From positions 1 through 26,314 of IMG/VR virus record IMGVR_UViG_3300042691_013471: DNA of 26,314 nt; one strand, written 5' to 3'. Origin of the DNA: a virus. Made by a program: the position numbers and the translations under genes. How positions within the stretch are numbered: the first letter of the stretch is position 1; each line of letters starts with the position of its first letter. This document shows positions 21,408 through 26,314 of this stretch, one piece after another. The notes under the pieces are model-generated. The model was given only the letters and a program-made list of their open reading frames with translations. It searched no databases and was not told the DNA's origin.

Positions 21408-21703
21408 GCCGCATGCTGCCTCTCTGCGCCGGCTGCGGCAAACCGCTGAACCGCGGCGGTCCGCGCTGCATCCAGACGTGGGGTGCGGTCCGTGGCCAGC
21501 CGATGATCGGAGACTGCGATGGTCCGGCGTGCCGGCTGTCGATCCCGCGGATGCACGGCCCCGGCCGCTCGCCGCTGGCACCGGCGCTGCGCATGATCGA
21601 CGCACGCGGCCCAGGTCGGGTCCGTCTCATCGGCGGCGTGACGATCGATGAGGCGTGCGCATCGGCAGAGGCGATTCGCTGCGATGATGGGAAGCCGCTG
21701 TGA
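21404..21703 (+). CDS. Cysteine-rich probable zinc-binding protein
   Basis: This 99-residue protein starts at ATG 21404 (ATGA overlap). Cysteines at 8 and 11 (CAGCGKPLNRGGPRC), 22, 38 and 43 (DCDGPACRL) could form a zinc site. The rest is Arg/Gly-rich with a C-terminal strand-helix (RVRLIGGVTIDEACASAE). Function unknown; the zinc site is inferred from spacing. Confidence 0.58.
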   Translation: MSRMLPLCAGCGKPLNRGGPRCIQTWGAVRGQPMIGDCDGPACRLSIPRMHGPGRSPLAPALRMIDARGPGRVRLIGGVTIDEACASAEAIRCDDGKPL

Positions 21704-21972
21704 ATCCATCGGAAACCAGAGAGTACAAAGCGCGCATCGCTCGCGCTTGGCGCTGGCGCAAGGCCAACCTGACCGCCGATGAGATCGCGGATCATCTTGT
21801 GCTCAGTCGTCGGATAGCAGCAAAGCGGCGATGGGATACCCGCGGTCGCCTTCCGCGCGACTACTACGCGCGCAAGCCGTGGAAGTGGGCGACCTCGCGC
21901 GCCAATCGCTATAGGCATCGCGGACAGACGTTTCGCTTTGGCGACGAACGCACCCTCATGGTGAATATATGA
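21700..21972 (+). CDS. Basic protein with possible HTH
   Basis: The 90-residue frame begins at GTG 21700, overlapping the previous stop. It is strongly basic. ARAWRWRKANLTADEIADHL followed by VLSRRIAAKRRWDTRG has the spacing of a helix-turn-helix (LTADEIADHL, then recognition helix SRRIAAKRR). Many Trp, Tyr and Arg residues follow (RDYYARKPWKWATSRANRYR). DNA binding is likely but inferred. Confidence 0.52.
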   Translation: MNPSETREYKARIARAWRWRKANLTADEIADHLVLSRRIAAKRRWDTRGRLPRDYYARKPWKWATSRANRYRHRGQTFRFGDERTLMVNI

Positions 21973-22289
21973 TCGCCCCCATCCTCCCGCCCGAGGTCTC
22001 ATCGCTGCTGGTAGACGACCACCGCGACCCGCCGGTGCGCGTTTCTGCGGACGAGCGGCGCAAGCTGGCGGTCGAGGACCTGGCGATCCGCGCCGAGAAG
22101 TCCGCGCGCATGGGCGAAGACCTGCACGGCATCCTGGAGCGCGTCACCGGCGACGAGTTGGCCGAGATATTCGCCGCGTTGGTCAAGGCCGGTCCGCATC
22201 CGTCGAACGCTGACGCCGTCAGGCACCGCGCTCTGGCGATTCTGGAGCGGCACGCGGACGAGTACGCCGAGCAGGCGATCGACAAATAA
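21969..22289 (+). CDS. Hypothetical helical protein
   Basis: This 106-residue, acidic, mostly helical product starts at ATG 21969 (ATGA overlap). The N-terminus is Pro-rich (PILPPEVSSLLVDDHRDPPV); the rest holds long helices (ERRKLAVEDLAIRAEKSARM and AEIFAALVKAGPH). It ends with ADEYAEQAIDK. No family is recognised, and there is no signal peptide or membrane helix. Confidence 0.58.
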   Translation: MIAPILPPEVSSLLVDDHRDPPVRVSADERRKLAVEDLAIRAEKSARMGEDLHGILERVTGDELAEIFAALVKAGPHPSNADAVRHRALAILERHADEYAEQAIDK

Positions 22290-22316
22290 CCAACCACGCC
22301 ACGAAAGGGCGAATAA

Positions 22317-22979
22317 ATGAACATTTCAGACTTATCGCCGGAAGAATTTTCCGGAGCAAAGAAGATTACCGGCTCCCTGTACCTCGGCGGCCTGACGTCG
22401 ATCCCCGCCGGGTTCAACCCGACGGTCGGCGGCGACCTGTACCTCCGCGGCCTGACGTCGATCCCCGCCGGGTTCAACCCGACGGTCGGCGGCTACCTGG
22501 ACCTCAGCGGCCTGACGGCCAGCAAGACGGCGCCAGTCTATCCGCTGCGCTGGCCAAAGCACATGCTGGCCGATGGCATCCTGGTCGAAGTGATCGGCGA
22601 GCGCGGCAATGTCTGGCGCGTCCGCGTGGTCGGGAAGCGCGATCTGTCCTATGTGGTTTCGGACGGCAAGAATTTCGCGCACGGCGCGACCCTCAAGGAA
22701 GCGAAGGCGGATCTGGTGTACAAGGTCACCGACCGCAAGCCGGAGCAGTACGCTGGAATGAAGTTGACCGCGAAAATTACGTTCGCCGAGGCGATCGCGT
22801 GCTACCGCTGCATCACCGGCGCCTGCGCATTCGGGGTGAAGAATTTCGTTGAGACCACCGGGGCCAAGCCCGTCGATGTCACGATACGCGAGATCATCAA
22901 GAAGACGCAGGGCCATTATGGACACGAGAGGTTCAAGGCGTTCTTTGCGAAGAAACCCAAATCTGCCTCCGCTCCCTGA
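22317..22979 (+). CDS. Leucine-rich-repeat-like protein with a 60-bp tandem repeat
   Basis: This 220-residue protein has two nearly identical 20-residue units (L-x-L-x-GLTSIPAGFNPTVGG, residues about 22-61) of a leucine-rich-repeat-like solenoid. A degenerate third unit (LDLSGLTASK) starts after them. The remaining 140 residues form a separate domain (ADGILVEVIGERGNVWRVRV, then KNFAHGATLKEAKADLVYK and TFAEAIACYRCITGACAFG) with a Cys pair. GAAAGGG precedes the ATG. Phage proteins with this repeat family are familiar, but the role is not known to me. The repeat count can change by slippage or recombination. Confidence 0.62.
   Translation: MNISDLSPEEFSGAKKITGSLYLGGLTSIPAGFNPTVGGDLYLRGLTSIPAGFNPTVGGYLDLSGLTASKTAPVYPLRWPKHMLADGILVEVIGERGNVWRVRVVGKRDLSYVVSDGKNFAHGATLKEAKADLVYKVTDRKPEQYAGMKLTAKITFAEAIACYRCITGACAFGVKNFVETTGAKPVDVTIREIIKKTQGHYGHERFKAFFAKKPKSASAP
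22381..22517 (+). repeat. Tandem 60-bp repeat in the leucine-rich-repeat-like gene
   Basis: Unit 22381-22440 and unit 22441-22500 differ at three positions only. A third partial unit begins at 22501 and breaks off at about 22517. Bases 22371-22380 resemble the end of a unit too. The near-identity shows recent duplication. The repeat encodes two turns of the solenoid. Confidence 0.9.
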
Positions 22980-23056
22980 GCGGCTTTCGCGCCCATCCCG
23001 GATCCGAGCGCGGCGGAAGATTCCGGATTTAACCAACCGTCCAAGAAAGGGACCAC

Positions 23057-24004
23057 ATGACGAACACCATCACCACCTCTGCGCCCGGCTGGTCCGCTGC
23101 GCTGACCCCGCAAACCACGGACGACGCCTGGAAGATCGCGACCGCGCTGGCGAAATCCCCGCTCATCCCGAAGGCATTCCAGGGCGCTCCTGGAGATGTG
23201 ATCATCGCCGCGAACATGGGCGCGCGGCTCGGGCTCGACATATTCAGCGCCATGCAATCTATCGCCGTGGTCAACGGCAGGCCGACCCTGTGGGGTGACG
23301 CCATGCTGGCTGTGTGCCAGGCGCGCACGGACTGGCGCGGGCAGACCGTCGCGTGGTCTGGAGAGGCGGCAACGCCGTGCTGCACGGTCACCATTCGTCG
23401 GCAGGTCGGCCAGGCGGTCGACGAGTACGCCGGCCAGTTCAGCGCCGAGGACGCGAAGAAGGCCGGCCTATGGACCAAGCAGGGGCCGTGGTCGCAGTAC
23501 CCGCGCCGGATGCTGGAGCTTCGCGCACGCGCCTTCGCGCTGCGCGGGGCATTCGCTGATGCTTTGCTTGGCTTCCACGCCCGCGAGGAGGTCGAGGACT
23601 ACGTCGATGTGACCGCCTCGGCGCAGGTGCGCGAGGAACCGCGCGGGCGGAAGGTCCGGCAGGTAGCACCGGCTATCGATTCAACAGCGGCCCCCGCCGC
23701 CGACGACACCAGCGGCGTCGCTCAGCCGACGACCGAGCAGCCCGTGACCGGCCGAGACGGGGCCAGCGAGGGTCCGGTGGCTGCGGATCCGGCGGCGGGG
23801 GAAGCGGAGCGGCAGCCGACCGAGGATGATGTGCGGATCGCCATGAACCGCGCGTCCGGTGCGCAACCGGGCGGGATCAAGTCGGCAGTGGCCGCGGTCT
23901 CTACCGGGCTCGGCTACCCGGTCGGCAAGGCCGCCGACATCAAGCCCGAGGACCGCGCCAAGGCCATCCGCATCGCCGACGACCTTGCCGGGATCGGGGG
24001 CTGA
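23057..24004 (+). CDS. RecT-like single-strand annealing protein
   Basis: This 315-residue protein carries the RecT-family hallmark region: SPLIPKAFQGAPGDVIIAAN (about 34-53), MGARLGLDIFSAMQSIAVVN (54-73) and GRPTLWGDAMLAVCQA, with TKQGPWSQYPRRMLELRARA following. Such proteins pair complementary single strands during phage recombination and end repair. The region about 185-255 is Pro/Ala/Glu-rich and probably disordered. A C-terminal helical piece (KSAVAAVSTGLGYPVG) is extra relative to short RecT forms and may contact the nuclease or host SSB. GAAAGGGA precedes the ATG. It is followed directly by its likely exonuclease partner. Confidence 0.82.
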   Translation: MTNTITTSAPGWSAALTPQTTDDAWKIATALAKSPLIPKAFQGAPGDVIIAANMGARLGLDIFSAMQSIAVVNGRPTLWGDAMLAVCQARTDWRGQTVAWSGEAATPCCTVTIRRQVGQAVDEYAGQFSAEDAKKAGLWTKQGPWSQYPRRMLELRARAFALRGAFADALLGFHAREEVEDYVDVTASAQVREEPRGRKVRQVAPAIDSTAAPAADDTSGVAQPTTEQPVTGRDGASEGPVAADPAAGEAERQPTEDDVRIAMNRASGAQPGGIKSAVAAVSTGLGYPVGKAADIKPEDRAKAIRIADDLAGIGG

Positions 24005-24006
24005 CC

Positions 24007-25092
24007 ATGAGCACGCACGCGAAGTACAGCCCGAGCAAGCTGCCATTCCTGGCCCTATGCCCAGGGTGGCAGAGCGATCCCACGCCGGGGCCGCAGGCGA
24101 TCCGCGGGACCGCCATCCACGGATGGCTGGCCAAGGCCGTCAGTGAGCCGGATCCGGTCGCGCGTCAGGCGCTACTGCGGACCGTTCCGGCAGACCTGGC
24201 GGAACCGGTCAGCGCCGGACTGATGCTGTGGTCCGATCTGCGCACGCGGTTCCCGGATCACGACTGGCACGCCGAGTTCCCGAGCGACACGGGTATCCCG
24301 GACGTGTTCGGAACCGCCGACCTGGTGGGAATCTCGGACTGGTCGCCGGTCGCCGTGGTCTGCGATTGGAAGACCGGCCGCGGTGAGCGAGACGACGCCG
24401 GCCAGAGCCTGCAATGCGCCGCGTATGCGCTGGGAGTGCTGCGCCGATGGCCGCATGTGCAAGAGGTAGTGATCGTGCTCGGCGAGCTGGAGCAGGAGCC
24501 GACCGAATCGACGTGGACCGCTGCGCAACTGGATCAGGCAAGCGCGCGGATCACTTCCGTCGCCATGTATGCAGACTTCGCCACGGTCCAGGATTACCGC
24601 CCGAGCCCGAAGGCGTGCCAGTACTGCGCACGCCGCGAGGGATGCCCGGCGCTGGTTCGTGATGTGACGCGCACCGCGGAGATCGTGGCCAACAACGGCC
24701 CGCACACGATCGCCGAACTGACCCCGGTCGAGGTCGGCAACGCCCTGCGCCAGTTCCGACCTGCGGCCAAGCTGGTGGCCGACTTCATCGACACGCTGGA
24801 GAAGCGGGCCAAGGACATGATCGCGGCGGGCACGCCGGTGCCCGGATGGTCGACGAAGGAAACCAACGGCGCGCGGGCGTGGACCGCACCCGACGATGTG
24901 GTCCTATCGACTCTGGCGCCGGTCCACCCGCAGGGCGCCGAGGCGTTCCGCGGACTGGTCAGCCCGGCCGAAGCCGAGCGCATCCTAACCGCTGCGATTG
25001 GATGCGCCAAGATCACCAAGCGCGACGCGCAAGACCTGATTAAAGGAATATGTTTGCCTGCCAAGCGCGTGTCGCTGGTTGAGGCGACATGA
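24007..25092 (+). CDS. PD-(D/E)XK nuclease, RecB/Cas4-type with Fe-S cysteines
   Basis: This 361-residue protein shows the RecB-type nuclease set: RGTAIHGWL (His38), a Glu before FPSD (Glu90), FGTADLVG (Asp105), CDWKTGRG (Asp120, Lys122) and the QxxxY motif in GQSLQCAAYALG. The cysteine pattern, Cys18 (SKLPFLALCPGW) plus Cys204, Cys207 and Cys213 (CQYCARREGCPA), matches the 4Fe-4S arrangement of Cas4 and AddB. It likely resects double-strand ends to give the strand used by the RecT-like partner. The rest (about 220-361) is helical and conserved-looking. Metal binding is inferred from pattern. Confidence 0.82.
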   Translation: MSTHAKYSPSKLPFLALCPGWQSDPTPGPQAIRGTAIHGWLAKAVSEPDPVARQALLRTVPADLAEPVSAGLMLWSDLRTRFPDHDWHAEFPSDTGIPDVFGTADLVGISDWSPVAVVCDWKTGRGERDDAGQSLQCAAYALGVLRRWPHVQEVVIVLGELEQEPTESTWTAAQLDQASARITSVAMYADFATVQDYRPSPKACQYCARREGCPALVRDVTRTAEIVANNGPHTIAELTPVEVGNALRQFRPAAKLVADFIDTLEKRAKDMIAAGTPVPGWSTKETNGARAWTAPDDVVLSTLAPVHPQGAEAFRGLVSPAEAERILTAAIGCAKITKRDAQDLIKGICLPAKRVSLVEAT

Positions 25093-25454
25093 GAACCCTG
25101 TCCATCCCCTACCTCGTGCCGTCGCGCAACAAGCTGGACGCGATGCATTGGGCGCCGCGTGCGGCGAACGCGAAGCTGGTGCGCCGGCTGCTGGGATCCG
25201 CGGCCCTGTCCACCGGCGGTATCCCTGGATCTGGACCGGGCCGGCCCATGCGCGTTACGATCCTGAGCCTCCGCGCCCGCATGCTGGACGCGGACAACCT
25301 GAGCGGCGGATGCAAGTCGCTGCTGGACGCCCTGGTGCATCTGCGATTCCTGGACGGTGATCGGCCGCAGCACGTCCAGGTAGAGTATCGCCAGGAAAAG
25401 GCCCCGCCGGAACTGCGCGGCACAACCATCACCATCGAACCGGAGACACCATGA
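25089..25454 (+). CDS. rusA: RusA-like Holliday junction resolvase
   Basis: This 121-residue protein has the RusA signature. The N-terminal strand (TLSIPYLVPSRNKLDAMHWA) and the central RMLDADNLSGGCKSLLDALV contain the acidic residues Asp67, Asp69 and Asp80, with Asn70 and Lys76. FLDGDRPQHVQVEY gives the last acidic pair (Asp89/Asp91). RusA enzymes cut four-way junctions as dimers. It is coupled by ATGA to the nuclease gene, so annealing, resection and resolution are encoded side by side. The length is normal for the family. Confidence 0.8.
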   Translation: MRTLSIPYLVPSRNKLDAMHWAPRAANAKLVRRLLGSAALSTGGIPGSGPGRPMRVTILSLRARMLDADNLSGGCKSLLDALVHLRFLDGDRPQHVQVEYRQEKAPPELRGTTITIEPETP

Positions 25455-25750
25455 ACATCGACTCATCCCGCCTGCTGACCCTGCTCTACGAACAGGTCCG
25501 TCTTGCCGCATCCGACGCCGTCGAGAAGTGCGCTCGATCGACGGGAAAAACCGGCATGCCTTCGCAGGTTTCGATCGTGCTCAAGATCGCGCACGACAAG
25601 AAGTCGCCGCACGTCATCGCGCTGACCTCAACGCTCAAGATCCGCGAGCCGAAATCGTCGCGCGTGCATCTGACCGCGGCGAGTGAGCCGGAGGAACTGG
25701 TCCGCTGGGACACCGGCGAGGAGCAGGGGCAGGAGAGGATTCCTACGTGA
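25451..25750 (+). CDS. Hypothetical protein
   Basis: This 99-residue product has an N-terminal helix (LLTLLYEQVRLAASDAVEKC) and a beta-rich second part (QVSIVLKIAHDKKSPHVIAL and TSTLKIREPKSSRVHL), ending in an acidic tail with Glu and Gln. It is coupled by ATGA to the rusA-like gene and by GTGA to the next. The position in a recombination module suggests a DNA-related or host-interaction job, but nothing in the sequence shows it. No family is recognised. Confidence 0.58.
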   Translation: MNIDSSRLLTLLYEQVRLAASDAVEKCARSTGKTGMPSQVSIVLKIAHDKKSPHVIALTSTLKIREPKSSRVHLTAASEPEELVRWDTGEEQGQERIPT

Positions 25751-26067
25751 AGAATACACACTGCTGCCAATGCGGCGCGCCTCGTGGTGTGGCCCCGATC
25801 TGCCGCGGGTTCAGACTGGATGACAGGCACGCGATTTATCATCCATGCCCCGAGCCAAAGGTGAACCACAACCCCGCCCATGGCGTGCTCATCGAGCAGC
25901 ATCCATCCCTGATTGTTGCCGCGGGTATTTGGCGGAACGGCGGTGACTGCGAAGATGTGCACATCTGCACCACATGCCTGACCAAGGCGGTGCGACATCT
26001 GCGGGATGCCATCACCGAGGCACTTGGGGAACAGGTGCAGGAGCGGGTGCCGGGGGTGGAGCCGTGA
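25747..26067 (+). CDS. Cysteine-rich probable zinc-binding protein
   Basis: The 106-residue frame starts at GTG 25747, overlapping the previous stop. Paired cysteines CCQCG and a later CRG at the N-terminus, plus HICTTCL at about 83-90 and a central His-rich stretch (HAIYHPCPEPKVNHNPAH), point to a zinc site. The C-terminus is a helix (KAVRHLRDAITEALGE). Function unknown. It is coupled to the next gene by GTGA. Confidence 0.58.
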   Translation: MKNTHCCQCGAPRGVAPICRGFRLDDRHAIYHPCPEPKVNHNPAHGVLIEQHPSLIVAAGIWRNGGDCEDVHICTTCLTKAVRHLRDAITEALGEQVQERVPGVEP

Positions 26068-26285
26068 CCAACTCAGCAGAAATATGCCGAGCCAACGGCT
26101 GGGGAATCGGGACGCGGCTTGTGGGAGACGAGGGATTCGGCCCCACCGTCATTGAAATAACCGCAATAGGTCGATTCCACATCCTCGCCGTTGGAATCAG
26201 CCATGACGGGAAGAATTACCAGCATCTGCACGAAGGATGCTGGTCCCTGGAGTGCCGCGAATGGAAGGTGGCGCCATGCCAATAA
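26064..26285 (+). CDS. Hypothetical small protein
   Basis: GTG at 26064 overlaps the preceding stop and gives 73 residues; a longer in-frame reading would run inside the previous gene. The product is beta-rich (GTRLVGDEGFGPTVIEITAI and RFHILAVGISHDGKN), with single cysteines in AEICRA, EGCWSLECREW and APCQ. It resembles small SH3-like or Tudor-like folds in pattern only. Function unknown. Confidence 0.52.
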   Translation: MTNSAEICRANGWGIGTRLVGDEGFGPTVIEITAIGRFHILAVGISHDGKNYQHLHEGCWSLECREWKVAPCQ

Positions 26286-26314
26286 CCACCACCCAGCAGC
26301 TCGACGACCTGACC
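26276..26314 (+). CDS. Start of a further gene, 3'-partial
   Basis: ATG at 26276 overlaps the end of the previous frame by ten bases and opens a frame that runs off the right edge (MPITTTQQLDDLT). Only 13 residues are visible, too few for a call. The overlap style matches the other early genes. Confidence 0.4.
   Translation, partial: MPITTTQQLDDLT

Noticed and set aside
22381-22500. Possible CRISPR-like array
   Set aside because: The repeat is contiguous, coding, has no spacers and encodes a protein solenoid.

Overview
The window is a contiguous piece of the genome of a tailed bacteriophage (or prophage) with siphovirus-type morphology. It has high G+C content, strong GC3 bias and almost no non-coding DNA. 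A lipoprotein signal and a coiled-coil, spanin-like topology in the lysis-region genes point to a Gram-negative host, but the host genus cannot be read from the sequence. Terminase, portal, integrase, DNA polymerase and a recognisable endolysin are not in the window, so the left and right ends are cut out of a larger genome. Whether the phage is temperate cannot be decided here.

Region 1 (1-15450, + strand) is the late operon. It runs from the end of a lectin-like virion gene into a fused prohead protease/major capsid protein, a capsid-decoration protein, neck and tail-completion proteins, the tail tube, and a second decoration-like protein. Then come the tail assembly chaperones, with a textbook -1 frameshift site, and the tape measure. 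After these follow distal tail and hub-like proteins, four fibre-type proteins, and two membrane or coiled-coil proteins that look like a lysis (spanin/holin) pair. A strong intrinsic terminator closes the operon.

Region 2 (15455-16870) is a switch region. Six small leftward genes, among them a 57-residue ribbon-helix-helix protein and a protein with DnaJ-type CxxCxGxG zinc motifs, converge on the late terminator. They diverge from a rightward promoter whose -35 box sits inside a perfect inverted repeat, GTCCC-N6-GGGAC. The same operator occurs twice more, flanking a small helix-turn-helix gene near 19.6-19.8 kb. Two promoters in this part are placed so that transcription should begin on the A of the start codon (leaderless mRNA).

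Region 3 (16871-26314, + strand) is the early, DNA-metabolism operon. It holds a zinc-binding mini-protein, a helicase-DNA methyltransferase fusion, the HTH regulator, many small translationally coupled accessory genes, and a protein with a 60-bp tandem repeat. It ends in a recombination module: a RecT-like annealing protein, a Cas4/RecB-type PD-(D/E)XK nuclease with an Fe-S cysteine set, and a RusA-like Holliday junction resolvase. More small accessory genes run off the right edge.

The most interesting points are the three-copy operator linking the switch region to the HTH gene, the two leaderless promoters, a spanin-like lipoprotein fused to three membrane helices, an internal translation start inside the protease-capsid fusion, and the dnaX-like frameshift cassette.
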